From contig CANJRG010000001.1 of assembly GCA_947476745.1 (NCBI GenBank), positions 372,001-436,000 on the forward strand: 64,000 nt of DNA. The letters are read 5' to 3'. How positions within the stretch are numbered: position 1 is the first letter of the stretch; every line of letters starts with the position of its first letter. Of this stretch, positions 32,723 to 41,898 are shown piece after piece. The notes beneath the pieces are model-generated. The model was not told the DNA's origin. It saw nothing but the letters and a program-made list of their open reading frames with translations, and did no database searches. The translations under genes and the position numbers were made by a program. The DNA is from Acidimicrobiia bacterium (GTDB taxonomy: Bacteria; Actinomycetota; Acidimicrobiia; Acidimicrobiales; CAIXPF01).

Positions 32723-33255
32723 CCTTCCAGCTCTTCGGCGACGGGCTGATCCTGCGTCCGCCGCACCGCAAGGACACCGCCGCCATGGTCAGCGCCGTGC
32801 GCGAGTCCCAGCCGGAGATCGGCCGGTTCCTCGTCTGGGCGACGGTGGACTACGGCGCAGCCGATGCCGACCAATGGTGCCGAGCCGTGGACAACCCCGA
32901 GAACGGTTGCTCCCTGCACGTGTTCGACGAGCACGGCAGCCTGCTCGGCGGGGTCGGCCTGCACGCCGCCGATCAGCGCAACGGCAAGATCGAGCTCGGC
33001 TACTGGACCCGATCCTCGGCCCGAGGCCGTGGCGTGGCGGTGCGGGCCACCCGCCTACTGGCCCACCGGGCCTTCGACGTCATGGGCTTCCAGCGGATCG
33101 AGCTGATCATCGCCACCGACAACGTGGCCTCCCAACGGGTGGCCGAGAAGCTCGGCGCACGACAGGAAGGCCTGCTGCACGATCGCCTGAAGCTGCGCCA
33201 CGGCCTGGTTGACGCCTGGCTCTATGCCCTACTCAAACGGGATCTTCGTGGATAA
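32719..33255 (+). CDS. GNAT family N-acetyltransferase, RimJ/RimL-like
   Basis: 178 residues. LFGDGLILRPPHRKDT at the start, LGYWTRSSARGRGVAVRATRLL (acetyl-CoA P-loop, about 95-115) and IIATDNVASQRVAEKLGARQEGLL fit the RimJ/RimL group acting on ribosomal protein or peptide N-termini, or on small amines. Start ATG 32719 overlaps the stop of a short leader frame; GTG 32713 is an in-frame alternative. The next gene begins 42 bp after its stop. Confidence 0.83.
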   Translation: MTFQLFGDGLILRPPHRKDTAAMVSAVRESQPEIGRFLVWATVDYGAADADQWCRAVDNPENGCSLHVFDEHGSLLGGVGLHAADQRNGKIELGYWTRSSARGRGVAVRATRLLAHRAFDVMGFQRIELIIATDNVASQRVAEKLGARQEGLLHDRLKLRHGLVDAWLYALLKRDLRG

Positions 33256-33297
33256 CGGTTGCCGTTGGTCCCTGACCTGTGCCAGGGTTTTGACACG

Positions 33298-34491
33298 ATG
33301 AGTGGTCCACCCCGCGAGTCGGGCCCGTTCCGGTTCCATCTGCGTCCCGTGGCTGCGGCCCTCGTGGCGATGGCGCTGTTGGTCGCCGGGTCGCTCGGCA
33401 TGAACGCCGTCGGTGCCCAGAACGTCGACGACGCCCGCTCCGAGGCGGAGGCCCTCGCCGCCGATCTGGCGAGCACCCAGGAGCGCCTGATCGAGCTCGC
33501 CGAGGAGTACAACCGGGCCACCGCCGACCTCGAATCGTCCCAGGTCCAGTTCGCTGCGGCCCGCAAACAGCTCGAGGCCAACCAGGCCGTGCTCGACCGG
33601 ACCAGGGCCCAGCTGCGCGACTACGCGCTGCAGGCCTACGTGTCCGGCGGCGGCGAGCGCGAGCTCGACGGTTTCTTCGGTGCCGACGCCAACACCGTCG
33701 ACCAGCGGCTGAACTACATCAAGACCGCAGCCGGCAACAAGCAACAGTTGCTCGACGACGTGGCCGAGGCCAGCAAGCGGGTCGACAAGCAGTTGGCGCA
33801 GATGCAGCTGGCCCAGAAGGCCGCCGAGGCCGAGCAGGCCCGCATCGACCGGGCCCGGGCCGACGCCGGCCAGCTCGAGACCGAGACGGCCGACCTGCTC
33901 GAACGGGCCAACGGACGCCTCGCCACGCTCGTCGCCGAAGCCGAGGCCCGCCGGGTCGCCCAGGAACGCGAAGCCGCACTCGCCGCCGCTCGTGCCGCCC
34001 AGGTCCAGGTCCAGGTCCAGGTCCAGAGCGAGAACACCACGCCCGTTCCCGCTCCCGCCCCCGAGACCGGCGGCGGCGTCGGTTCCGGCGGCTCCCCTCC
34101 CCCGCCCGTGGTGTACAACCCGCCCCCCGGCCTGCGGGTCGAGGCGGCCATCGCGGTGCGGGCCGTGCTGAGCCAGATCGGGGTCCCGTACGTGTTCGGT
34201 GGGGCCAGCCCCTCGGCCGGGTTCGACTGTTCGGGCCTGATGTACTGGGCCTACGCCCAGGCCGGCGTCAGCATCTCCCGCCCGGCCGACTACCAGCGCG
34301 ACGACGCCGTGCGCATCAACTACGAGGATCTCCAGCCCGGCGACCTGGTGTTCTACGGCGAACCGCCGAGCCATGTGGGTATGTACATCGGCAATGGCGA
34401 GATCGTGAACGCCCCGCGTACCGGCGAGGTGGTCGGCGTCAAGAGCATGTTCTATTCGAGCAAGCCGATGACCTACGGGCGCATCGTCTGA
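33298..34491 (+). CDS. NlpC/P60 peptidoglycan endopeptidase with coiled-coil (RipA-like)
   Basis: 397 residues, exported. An N-terminal hydrophobic segment (about 17-38, ending VGAQN) is a signal peptide. Long helical coiled coil about 40-235 (DDARSEAEALAADLASTQER...). Then a QV repeat, a Pro-rich linker, and an NlpC/P60 domain about 275-397: FDCSGLMYWAYAQAG holds the catalytic Cys and SHVGMYIGNGEIV the His. It should cut peptide stems of peptidoglycan during division or growth, with the coiled coil controlling access as in RipA-type enzymes. Start ATG 33298 chosen for the signal peptide; no strong RBS. Confidence 0.88.
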   Translation: MSGPPRESGPFRFHLRPVAAALVAMALLVAGSLGMNAVGAQNVDDARSEAEALAADLASTQERLIELAEEYNRATADLESSQVQFAAARKQLEANQAVLDRTRAQLRDYALQAYVSGGGERELDGFFGADANTVDQRLNYIKTAAGNKQQLLDDVAEASKRVDKQLAQMQLAQKAAEAEQARIDRARADAGQLETETADLLERANGRLATLVAEAEARRVAQEREAALAAARAAQVQVQVQVQSENTTPVPAPAPETGGGVGSGGSPPPPVVYNPPPGLRVEAAIAVRAVLSQIGVPYVFGGASPSAGFDCSGLMYWAYAQAGVSISRPADYQRDDAVRINYEDLQPGDLVFYGEPPSHVGMYIGNGEIVNAPRTGEVVGVKSMFYSSKPMTYGRIV

Positions 34492-34599
34492 CCGGTTCAC
34501 CCTGGCCGCACTCGACGAACGCTGCGGCCCGCCCCTTTACCCGAGGCCTCGAGCTGCCGATACCAGTAGGGAAGGTTCACCCCTGTGGAGGCAACCACC

Positions 34600-35061
34600 A
34601 TGCGCCGTCAGCTCTTCGCCCTCGCCTTTTCCGGTCTGCTCATCCTCGGTGCCTGCAGCAGCGATGACGCCACGTCGGACGGGGCCAAGCACACCGCCCA
34701 CAACAGCGCCGACGGGATGGCCGCCAGCCCCGTCGCCGAGGCCAAGACCTGTGCCGACCTGACGAAGGCCGCCGAGCCGGTCTTCACCAAGCTGTTCCAG
34801 AGCCTCGTCGACGATGCGCAGCAGCTGACCGCCGAGCAACTCGCCGCCGCGGCCAAGAACGTGGAGTCCTCCAAGCTGTTCTCCGATTTCGAAGCCCGGC
34901 TGCAGGTCGACGGCACCTCGATCGAGAACAAGGCGCAAGAGCTCAAGTGCAGCCAGGACGACGCCGAGGCGGCCATGTGCGCTGCGGTCACTGCCGTGGA
35001 CGGCAAGGGGAACCTCCTCGCCGAGTCGATGATCTCCGGCATGACCGCCGAGTGCTCGTGA
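34600..35061 (+). CDS. Lipoprotein of unknown function
   Basis: 153 residues. MRRQLFALAFSGLLILGAC is a lipoprotein signal with lipobox LGAC (Cys 19). The mature part is mostly helical, with four further Cys (ETCADL-like TCADL, LKCSQ, AMCAA, AECS) that could form two disulfides outside the cell. No known domain recognised. Start ATG 34600 has RBS GGAGG 8 nt upstream. The four-Cys pattern fits a small secreted helical bundle. Position after a peptidoglycan hydrolase suggests an envelope role (inference). Confidence 0.8.
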   Translation: MRRQLFALAFSGLLILGACSSDDATSDGAKHTAHNSADGMAASPVAEAKTCADLTKAAEPVFTKLFQSLVDDAQQLTAEQLAAAAKNVESSKLFSDFEARLQVDGTSIENKAQELKCSQDDAEAAMCAAVTAVDGKGNLLAESMISGMTAECS

Positions 35062-35142
35062 CCTCGCGATCCAACCCGAACCACTTCTGACGGTGCAGGC
35101 GTCCCGCACCCACGTGCCGCCGGCGGCACCCGGGGGATCCGT

Positions 35143-35694
35143 TCAGCCCGCACCCAGCCGGAGCAGACCGATCACGCTCATGGCATCGCGTATCCGTCCG
35201 TCGGCGGCCATGGCCACCGCGTCGGCCAGCGGCAACCGCCACACGGTGATCGCCTCCGTTTCCTCGGGTTCGGACTCCGCCTGGCGCAACCCCCGGGCCA
35301 CGAACAGATAGGCCTTCTCATCGGACACCGAGTTCGACAGCTGCAGCTCGCCGAGCAGAAGGTCGACCTGCGCGGCCACCAGCCCGGTCTCCTCCCGCAG
35401 CTCCCGGCGGGCGCAGTCCTCCAAGCTCTCGGAGTCGGGGCAGCCGCCTTCGGGGATCTCCCACTCGTAGCAGTGGTGGGGGTAGCGGTACTGGCCGACC
35501 AGCCAGGTGTAGCCCTCGTCGTCGACCGGGATGACCCCCACCGCCCGGTTGCGGAACTCCACCACCCCGTAGATGCCGGGCCCGCCACGCGGGTTGAGCA
35601 CCCGGTCCTCACGCACCCGGATCCAGGGGTTGGTATACACCTCGGTGCTCGACAGCGTCGTCCAAGGGTTCGGAGATGACGATATCCCGGTCAC
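35143..35694 (-). CDS. NUDIX hydrolase, ADP-ribose pyrophosphatase type
   Basis: 183 residues. GQYRYPHHCYEWEIPEGGCPDSE precedes the NUDIX box; the box proper runs GGCPDSESLEDCARRELREETGL (about 77-99). The QYRYP...E(I/L)PxG block is typical of ADP-sugar pyrophosphatases (NudF/ADPRase), which split ADP-ribose to AMP and ribose-5-phosphate. Start GTG 35694 has TAATCT (minus strand, 35704-35709) 9 nt upstream, so it is leaderless. Head-to-tail after the fasciclin gene with 78 bp between. Confidence 0.88.
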   Translation of the reverse strand: MTGISSSPNPWTTLSSTEVYTNPWIRVREDRVLNPRGGPGIYGVVEFRNRAVGVIPVDDEGYTWLVGQYRYPHHCYEWEIPEGGCPDSESLEDCARRELREETGLVAAQVDLLLGELQLSNSVSDEKAYLFVARGLRQAESEPEETEAITVWRLPLADAVAMAADGRIRDAMSVIGLLRLGAG

Positions 35695-35772
35695 GCACCG
35701 ACGAGATTACGTCGAGCGTGCCGGGACGTCATCTCCTGGCTGGCACCCCGTAGACGGCCCGGGGCAGGCGAA

Positions 35773-36336
35773 TCAGGACGGGATGAGCACCGCGTCGATC
35801 ACGTGGATGGTGCCGTTGCTGGTCTTGATGTCGGTCTTGGTCACCTTCACCTTGTCGTTCAGCATCACCGAGGAGCCGTCGACCTTGATGGTGACCGGCT
35901 TGCCGGCCAAGGTGTCGGCCTTGGTGAGCTTCACCACGTCGGCGGCCTTCACGTCGCCGGAGACCACGTGGTACTTCAGGATCTCCTGCAGCTTGGCCTT
36001 GTTCTCGGGCTTGAGCAGGCTGTCGAGCGTGCCCGCCGGCAGTGCGGCGAAGGCGGCATCGGTGGGGGCGAACACGGTGAAGGGACCCTTGCCCTTGAGC
36101 GTGTCGACGAGGTCGGCAGCCTTCAGCGCAGCGGCGAGCGTCTTGAAGTCGCCGGCAGCCACCGCGGTGTCCACGATGTCCTTGGTCGAGGCGCTGGCCG
36201 CAGCGGTGGTGGCCGACATCTCGGCCGCCTTGGTGGTCGCTGTCTCCTCCTCGGCGGCGTCATCGCTGCCTCCGCAGGCGGCGAGGAGCAACGACGCCCC
36301 GAGCAGGGGGGCGAGCAGGCGACGGGTACGAACCAT
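35773..36336 (-). CDS. Fasciclin (FAS1) domain lipoprotein, MPT83/MPT70-like
   Basis: 187 residues. [21 protein letters not shown] is a lipoprotein signal (Cys about 21), followed by an acidic/Thr/Ala linker. A single FAS1 domain fills about 60-187: [35 protein letters not shown] (H1 motif), [10 protein letters not shown] (YHV motif) and [12 protein letters not shown] (H2 motif). FAS1 proteins mediate surface adhesion. It lies just downstream of sigK-rskA genes, as MPT83/MPT70 do in mycobacteria, where SigK drives them. Start ATG 36336 has GGAGG. Upstream holds a TTGACG/TAACTG pair (15-bp spacer) and a CATCC...CGAAGT pair (36411-36415, 36388-36393) reminiscent of SigK promoters. Confidence 0.9.
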   Translation of the reverse strand: MVRTRRLLAPLLGASLLLAACGGSDDAAEEETATTKAAEMSATTAAASASTKDIVDTAVAAGDFKTLAAALKAADLVDTLKGKGPFTVFAPTDAAFAALPAGTLDSLLKPENKAKLQEILKYHVVSGDVKAADVVKLTKADTLAGKPVTIKVDGSSVMLNDKVKVTKTDIKTSNGTIHVIDAVLIPS

Positions 36337-36446
36337 GGGAATCCTCCGGGTGATCGTGCCGAGGGTCGGCATCAGGTCATCGCCGGTACTTCGCCCCCAT
36401 CACCCGACCTGGATGCAGTTAGACCGAGAAATCTGTCGTCAACCGC

Positions 36447-37196
36447 TCACAGCGGCATCGTGCCCCGCAGCACCGAGCGGCCCGAGTGGGTGGGCACGCC
36501 GTCGGCAGGCTCGATGCTCACATCGACCACGCGGTACACCGCCGGATCGATCCCCCGCGGGATCGCAAGCCGACCGGAACGGTCCACGGCACCGAGCGAG
36601 ACCATGCGCTGCAGGTTCGACGTGGGGTCGATCAACCACACCTCGGCGTAGCTGCCCTCCGGCAACGGGTCGAGCAGCTGGTCGAGCCGGAGGTAGGAAC
36701 GGCCGTCGGCCGACCGCACCAGGCGAGCCTGCCCGGAGCCGCTGCCCTCGAGCGGCTGCAGGGCGACCTCGGCCACCACCTGGGACCCACCGGTGCGGTT
36801 GGTCATCAACGCCGCGCCGACGGCGGCCAGCGCGAGCACCGAGGCCACGGCGAGCGCCATGCCTCGCCCCGACCGCCACGACCAGCCCGAACGGGACGCC
36901 AGCGGCACGACCGTCGCCTGCGCATCGGTGGAGGACTCCTGCTGCTCCGGCGCGTCGCCGAGAATGGGCCCGGCGGCGGGCGCGGCCTCGGTGCCGTCGA
37001 GTCCGAGCTCCGCGGCGACCCGCGCCCACACCTGGGGCGGTGGGGCCGACAGCTCCTCGTCGAGGAACGCGCCACCGGCTCGCGCTGCCCGGCCGGCACG
37101 GGCTGCGAACAGCTCATCGTCGGTGGACGCCGACCGCTCGCCCGGCCCGCCGCGCAGCGACTGCAGAATCCGGTCATCAGGGTCGATCGGCGGCAT
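36447..37196 (-). CDS. rskA: Anti-sigma factor, RskA-like
   Basis: 249 residues. N-terminal cytoplasmic part about 1-110, one membrane helix about 112-135 (GMALAVASVLALAAVGAAL), and an extracytoplasmic RskA C-terminal domain (about 140-248) with AEVWLIDPTSN and LGAVDRSGRLAIP. This is the layout of membrane anti-sigma-K factors, which hold the sigma factor until proteolysis releases it. The gene overlaps the sigma gene end by 20 bp (start ATG 37196), the usual sigma/anti-sigma coupling. The N-terminal part lacks an obvious HxxxCxxC zinc motif. Confidence 0.88.
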   Translation of the reverse strand: MPPIDPDDRILQSLRGGPGERSASTDDELFAARAGRAARAGGAFLDEELSAPPPQVWARVAAELGLDGTEAAPAAGPILGDAPEQQESSTDAQATVVPLASRSGWSWRSGRGMALAVASVLALAAVGAALMTNRTGGSQVVAEVALQPLEGSGSGQARLVRSADGRSYLRLDQLLDPLPEGSYAEVWLIDPTSNLQRMVSLGAVDRSGRLAIPRGIDPAVYRVVDVSIEPADGVPTHSGRSVLRGTMPL

Positions 37197-37743
37197 CGAA
37201 TCCCTCCAGATAGCGGCGTAAGCGGTCGAGGCCCCGGCGGATGTCGCTTTTCACGGTACCGAGGGGCAGCCCGGTCCGCTCGGCGATCTCCTGGTGGGTG
37301 GCATCGGAGTAGAACGCCAACTCGAGCACGGAGCGGGGCCGGGAATCCAGTTGACGCAAGGCTTCGGCCAGCAAGAGCCGTTCGGCCGTGAGCGCAGTGC
37401 TGTCATCGAGGTCGCCCTCGGCACCGGCCTGCTCCGCCGCCGCCCGTGCCCGACCGGCGCGTTCCCGGGCCCGGAGGTGGTCGATGCACTTGAACCGGGC
37501 GATGCCCACCAGCCAGCCGGCCAGCGACCCACGGTCACGGTGGTACCCGGACCGGCCCCGCCAGGCCGCCACCCAGACTTCCTGGCTGACGTCGGCGGCT
37601 TCGCCTTCGCCCACGGTGCGGCAGCACAGGCGGTAGACCAACGGACCGAAGTGCTGGTAGGCCTGTTGCAGGCTGTCCTCGTATCCGGCCGCGAAACGCT
37701 GCTCGAGGAGCGTCAGCGGCGCCTCGTCCTCGGGCGGGGTCAC
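37177..37743 (-). CDS. sigK: ECF RNA polymerase sigma factor, SigK-like
   Basis: 188 residues. Region 2 about 20-90 (YQHFGPLVYRLCCRTVGEGEAADVSQEVWVAAWRG, then GSLAGWLVGIARFKCIDHLRAR) and region 4 about 130-185 (LDSRPRSVLELAFYSDATHQEIAERTGLPLGTVKSDIRRGLDRLRRYL). ECF sigma factor paired with the overlapping anti-sigma gene. Together with the fasciclin lipoprotein it matches the mycobacterial sigK-rskA-mpt83 set. Start GTG 37743 is chosen because TACGGT (minus strand, 37750-37755) lies 6 nt upstream, so it is leaderless; earlier in-frame starts exist but are not family-like. Confidence 0.9.
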   Translation of the reverse strand: MTPPEDEAPLTLLEQRFAAGYEDSLQQAYQHFGPLVYRLCCRTVGEGEAADVSQEVWVAAWRGRSGYHRDRGSLAGWLVGIARFKCIDHLRARERAGRARAAAEQAGAEGDLDDSTALTAERLLLAEALRQLDSRPRSVLELAFYSDATHQEIAERTGLPLGTVKSDIRRGLDRLRRYLEGFDAADRP

Positions 37744-37952
37744 GAGATCACCGTAGCCGACCCCGATCATCTGGTGGACGCGACCCGGCGAGCGGCGGCG
37801 ACGCACCATCAGATCGGTGGCCCCGACAGCGTTCATGGCGACGGGACCCGGGGGCGAACGCTCTCCACGCCGGTGTTTCGCTCACCGGGTGCCGTTTGGA
37901 TGCACCCGGCCCGACGCGGTTGCGGCCATCGCGGCCGGGCCGGTGCCGTCCG

Positions 37953-40900
37953 CTAGCTGGTGGCGGCGACGGTGATGGTGAAGCTGACCGGGAGCTCTTC
38001 CAACGTGCCCGGCACCGCCTGTGCTCCGTCGGCGAAGGACACGGCCGAGGCCAGGACCGCCTCGGCCACCGTCGAGCGGTGCGCCTCGATGGCACCGCGC
38101 ACTGCGTCGGGCAGCTCGACAACGAGCTCGATACGGTCCGTTACCGCCAGATCGGCGTCCTTGCGGGCCTGCTGGACCAGGCGGATGAGGTCACGAGCGG
38201 TGCCCTCGGCGCGCAGCTCGTCGGTCAGCTCCACCTCGAGGTTGACCACGGCGTCGTTACCGCGCAGCGCTGCGGTGGCGGCACCCTCGGGGGCCGTCAG
38301 CGCCAGGTCGAACTCGCCCGCCACCAAGGTGTGACCGGCCACGGCCACGGTGCCGTCGTCGTTGGCCTGCCACTGCCCGTCCTTGGCCGCCTTGATGACC
38401 GTCTGCACGTCCTTGCCCAGCTTGGGGCCGAGCACCCGGCCATTGGGCCGCAGGACGAACTGGCCGAAGGCCTCGAGGTCGCTGGAGAACTCCACGTGCT
38501 TGACGTTGAGCTCATCGGCGATCAGCTCGGTGTACGAGGCCAGCTCGTCGGTGTCGCGTCCGGCCACGGTGAGGCGTGCCAGTGGCAGGCGCACCCGCAG
38601 GTTGCGGGCCTCGCGCAGCGACAGGGCGGCGGAACAGACCTCGCGGACCCGGTCCATGCGCCGGACGAGGTCGTCGTCAGCCGGCAGCAGGTCGGGCTGC
38701 GGCCAGTCGGTCAGGTGGACGGACTCCTCCCCGGTGAGGCCGCGGTAGACCTCCTCGGCGAGGAACGGCAGCAGCGGCGCGGCCACCCGGGTGAGGGTGT
38801 GCAGCACGGTGTAGAGCGTGTCGAAGGCGTCACGATCGAGATCGACCCCCCAGAAGCGTTCCCGTGAGCGGCGGATGTACCAGTTGTTGAGGGCATCGAG
38901 GAACGCCGCCACGTCGCTGCACGCGCCGGCCAGGTCGTACTCGTCGAGCCGACGGGTCACCGAGTCGACCAGGGTCCGGGTCTTGGCCAGCACGTACCGG
39001 TCGAGCAGGTGCTCGGAATCGGTGCGCCATACCGCCTGGTATCGGTCGACATTGGCGTAGAGGGTGAAGAAGTACCAGGCGTTCCAGATCGGGTTGAGGA
39101 CCAGGCGCACCACCTCGGAGATCCCCGAACCCTCCCGGTCGATGCGCAGGTCGAGCCCGCGCAGGATCGGCGAGGAGATCAGGAACCACCGCAGGGCGTC
39201 GGACCCGATGGTCTCGAAAACCTCTTCCGGATCGGGATAGTTGCGCAGCCGCTTGGACAGCTTGCGGCCGTCCTCGTCGAGCACCACCCCGTGGCAGATG
39301 CAGTTCTTGAACGCCGGCCGGTCGAACAGGGCCACCGACAGCACGTGCATCGTGTAGAACCAGCCACGGGTCTGGGCGATGTACTCGACGATGAAGTCGG
39401 CGGTGTGGTCCTCCACCCACTCCTTGTTCTCGAAGGGGTAGTGCGACTGGGCGAAGGGCATCGAGCCCGACTCGAACCAGCAGTCGAGCACCTCGGGCAC
39501 CCGTCGCATCATCGAGCGGCCGGTCGGGTCGTCGGGGTTGGGCCGCACCAGATCGTCGATGAAGGGCCGGTGCAGGTCCGTCACCGGCACCCCGAAGTCG
39601 GCCTCGAGCTCCGCGATCGAGCCGTAGACGTCGATCCGGGGGTAGGCCGGGTCGTCACTGCGCCACACCGGGATGGGCGCGCCCCAGAAGCGGTTGCGGG
39701 AGACCGACCAGTCGCGCGCCCCTTCCAGCCACTTGCCGAACGCCCCGTCGCGGACGTGACCGGGGATCCAGTTGATCTCCTGGTTCAGCTCCACCAGCCG
39801 GTCACGGAACGCCGTCACCTCGACATACCAGCTCGACAGCGCCCGGTAGATGACCGGGGTGTCGGTCCGCCAGCAGTGCGGGTAGTTGTGGGTGTAGCTG
39901 TCCGCCCGAACCAGCTTGCCCTCCTCCCGCAACCGACGGGTGATCGGGGTGTTGGCCTCGAACACGTTCATCCCGACGAAGTCCGCCACCTCGTCGGTGA
40001 AGCAGCCCTCGTCGTCGACCGGCACCACCAGCTCGATGCCGTTGGCCTCGCAGACCCGCTGGTCGTCCTCGCCGAACCCGGGGGCCATGTGGACCACGCC
40101 CACGCCCTCGCTGGTGTCGACGAAATCGCCGGCGAGGATCCGGAACGAACCCTGCTCCTTGTACTCCGCGAAGTAGTCGAACAGCGGCTCATAGGTGCGC
40201 CCGACCAGCTCGGCACCCTTGATGGTGCCGACCTGCTCGGCGTCGGCGAGCTCGCGCTCGTACTTGCCGACCGTCTCCGAGCCGAGCACGAAATGGGTGC
40301 CGTCGGCCTCGCGGTAGATGGCGTAGTCGAGCTCCGGGCCGACGGCCAACGCCTGGTTGGAGGGCAGGGTCCACGGGGTGGTCGTCCACGCCAGGACCTT
40401 CATCACCCCGGGATCGCCGGGGCGGGGGTCGAGGGTGAACAGCACGGTCAGCGCCGGGTCCTGGCGGGGCCGGGTGGCATCGTCGAGGCGGATCTCGAAG
40501 TTCGACAGCGGCGTCTGTGCGCCCCACGAGTAGGGCATGACGCGGTGGGCCTCGTACACCAGGCCCTTGTCGTAGAGCTGCTTGAAGGCCCACATGACGC
40601 TCTCCATGTAGGAGACGTCCATGGTCTTGTAGTCGTCGTCGAAGTCGACCCAGCGGGCCTGGCGGGTGACGTAGTCGCGCCACTGGCCGGTGTAACGCAG
40701 GACCGAGGTGCGGCAGTGCTGGTTGAAGTTCTCGATGCCGAAGTCGATGATGTTGCGCCGGCCCGAGACGCCGAGCTCCTTCTCCGACTCCATCTCGGCC
40801 GGCAGGCCGTGGCAGTCCCAGCCGAAGCGTCGCTCGACCCGCTTGCCCCGCATGGCCTGGTAGCGGGGCACCACGTCCTTCACGTATCCGGTGAGCAGGT

Positions 40901-41102
40901 GGCCGTAGTGGGGCAGGCCGTTGGCGAAAGGCGGGCCGTCGAAGAAGACGTACTGGTCGTCCTCGGACCGCTGATCGACCGAGCGCTCGAAGGCACCCTC
41001 GTGCTGCCAACGGGCCAGGACAGCGCGTTCGATGGCCGGGTAGTCGGCCCGGACGGGCACCTGCGGATACGGCGTGCCGGCGGAGGAAGAGGGGTCGTTC
41101 AT
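37953..41102 (-). CDS. ileS: Isoleucyl-tRNA synthetase
   Basis: 1049 residues. Class Ia synthetase charging tRNA-Ile. PPFANGLPHYGHLLTG (HIGH motif as HYGH, about 50-65), editing (CP1) domain in the middle, WFYTMHVLS, and DGRKLSKRLRNYPDP (KMSKS loop as KLSKR, about 612-626). DALRWFLISSPILRG follows. This length and the KLSKRLRNYP form fit the eukaryote-like type 2 IleRS common in actinobacteria, a type often less sensitive to mupirocin (family knowledge). Start ATG 41102 has TACGCT (minus strand, 41113-41118) 10 nt upstream; no T-box leader fits in the short gap to msrA. Confidence 0.97.
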   Translation of the reverse strand: MNDPSSSAGTPYPQVPVRADYPAIERAVLARWQHEGAFERSVDQRSEDDQYVFFDGPPFANGLPHYGHLLTGYVKDVVPRYQAMRGKRVERRFGWDCHGLPAEMESEKELGVSGRRNIIDFGIENFNQHCRTSVLRYTGQWRDYVTRQARWVDFDDDYKTMDVSYMESVMWAFKQLYDKGLVYEAHRVMPYSWGAQTPLSNFEIRLDDATRPRQDPALTVLFTLDPRPGDPGVMKVLAWTTTPWTLPSNQALAVGPELDYAIYREADGTHFVLGSETVGKYERELADAEQVGTIKGAELVGRTYEPLFDYFAEYKEQGSFRILAGDFVDTSEGVGVVHMAPGFGEDDQRVCEANGIELVVPVDDEGCFTDEVADFVGMNVFEANTPITRRLREEGKLVRADSYTHNYPHCWRTDTPVIYRALSSWYVEVTAFRDRLVELNQEINWIPGHVRDGAFGKWLEGARDWSVSRNRFWGAPIPVWRSDDPAYPRIDVYGSIAELEADFGVPVTDLHRPFIDDLVRPNPDDPTGRSMMRRVPEVLDCWFESGSMPFAQSHYPFENKEWVEDHTADFIVEYIAQTRGWFYTMHVLSVALFDRPAFKNCICHGVVLDEDGRKLSKRLRNYPDPEEVFETIGSDALRWFLISSPILRGLDLRIDREGSGISEVVRLVLNPIWNAWYFFTLYANVDRYQAVWRTDSEHLLDRYVLAKTRTLVDSVTRRLDEYDLAGACSDVAAFLDALNNWYIRRSRERFWGVDLDRDAFDTLYTVLHTLTRVAAPLLPFLAEEVYRGLTGEESVHLTDWPQPDLLPADDDLVRRMDRVREVCSAALSLREARNLRVRLPLARLTVAGRDTDELASYTELIADELNVKHVEFSSDLEAFGQFVLRPNGRVLGPKLGKDVQTVIKAAKDGQWQANDDGTVAVAGHTLVAGEFDLALTAPEGAATAALRGNDAVVNLEVELTDELRAEGTARDLIRLVQQARKDADLAVTDRIELVVELPDAVRGAIEAHRSTVAEAVLASAVSFADGAQAVPGTLEELPVSFTITVAATS

Positions 41103-41200
41103 AGGCCCTGCCAGCGTAGTTGTGCCCGCCCTGTCCGCCACAGCAGGCGACAGCCGGGCGTCAACCGGGGCTGAACCGGCCGCAACCGGGCCGCGGTGGC

Positions 41201-41857
41201 TCAGCCGCCGGTCAGCAGACCGACCGGGCAGCTCACGCCGGTGCCACCGAGCCCGCAGTACCCGTTGGGGACCTTGTCGAGGTACTGCTGGTGGTAGTCC
41301 TCGGCGTAGTAGAAGGTCGGGGCCTCACCGATCTCGGTGGTGACCGGGCCGAGGCGGTACTGGGCCAGGCGGGCCCCGAAGACCTCGGCCGAACGGCGGG
41401 CTGCCTCGAGCTGGGTGGCCGTAGTGGTGTAGATGGCCGAGCGGTACTGGGTGCCGACGTCGTTGCCCTGGCGCATACCCTGGGTGGGGTCGTGGCTCTC
41501 CCAGAACACCGCCAGCAGCTGCTCGAAGGAGACCTGCGCAGGGTCGTAGGCCACCAACACCGCCTCGGTGTGGCCGGTCATCCCTGAGCACACCTCCTGG
41601 TAGGAAGCGTGCGGAGTGTGCCCGCCCTGATAGCCGACCGCGGTGGCGAGGACCCCTTCGGTCTGCCAGAAGCAGCGCTCGGCACCCCAGAAGCAGCCCA
41701 TACCGAAGTAGGCGACCTGCAAACCGTCCGCCCACGGCCCGGTCATCGAGGTGCCGAGCACGGTATGGGCCGGCGCCACCGGCATGGTCTGCGTCCGCCC
41801 GGGGAGGGCCTCGTCAGCGGTGGGGATACGGAGCTTGGGGTGACCGAACAGCGCCAT
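41201..41857 (-). CDS. msrA: Peptide methionine-S-sulfoxide reductase
   Basis: 218 residues. GMGCFWGAE (about 53-61) holds the catalytic Cys of Msr[16 protein letters not shown] and [11 protein letters not shown] are family blocks. The C-terminal [14 protein letters not shown] carries two further Cys as resolving residues for thioredoxin recycling. It repairs oxidised methionine in proteins. Start ATG 41857 has RBS GGAAAGGA and a TAGTGT -10 about 40 nt upstream. Lies 98 bp upstream of ileS on the same strand. The N-terminal 45 residues are longer than E. coli's core but common in actinobacteria. Confidence 0.96.
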   Translation of the reverse strand: MALFGHPKLRIPTADEALPGRTQTMPVAPAHTVLGTSMTGPWADGLQVAYFGMGCFWGAERCFWQTEGVLATAVGYQGGHTPHASYQEVCSGMTGHTEAVLVAYDPAQVSFEQLLAVFWESHDPTQGMRQGNDVGTQYRSAIYTTTATQLEAARRSAEVFGARLAQYRLGPVTTEIGEAPTFYYAEDYHQQYLDKVPNGYCGLGGTGVSCPVGLLTGG

Positions 41858-41898
41858 GACGATCGACCGTCCTTTCCGGGAGAGCGTGACCGCCAACA

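Noticed and set aside
32655-33212. 185-codon Arg/Pro-rich frame overlapping the GNAT gene
   Set aside because: Out-of-frame shadow; the acetyl-CoA-binding motif lies in the other frame.
39009-41174. 721-codon open frame antisense to ileS
   Set aside because: Shadow of ileS. In very GC-rich DNA the antisense frames stay open; it has no domain, and ileS is complete and certain.
41103-41200. T-box riboswitch before ileS (ACCGCGG-like string near 41190)
   Set aside because: Only 98 bp separate ileS from msrA and a -10 box sits 10 nt before the ATG. No specifier or antiterminator structure fits.
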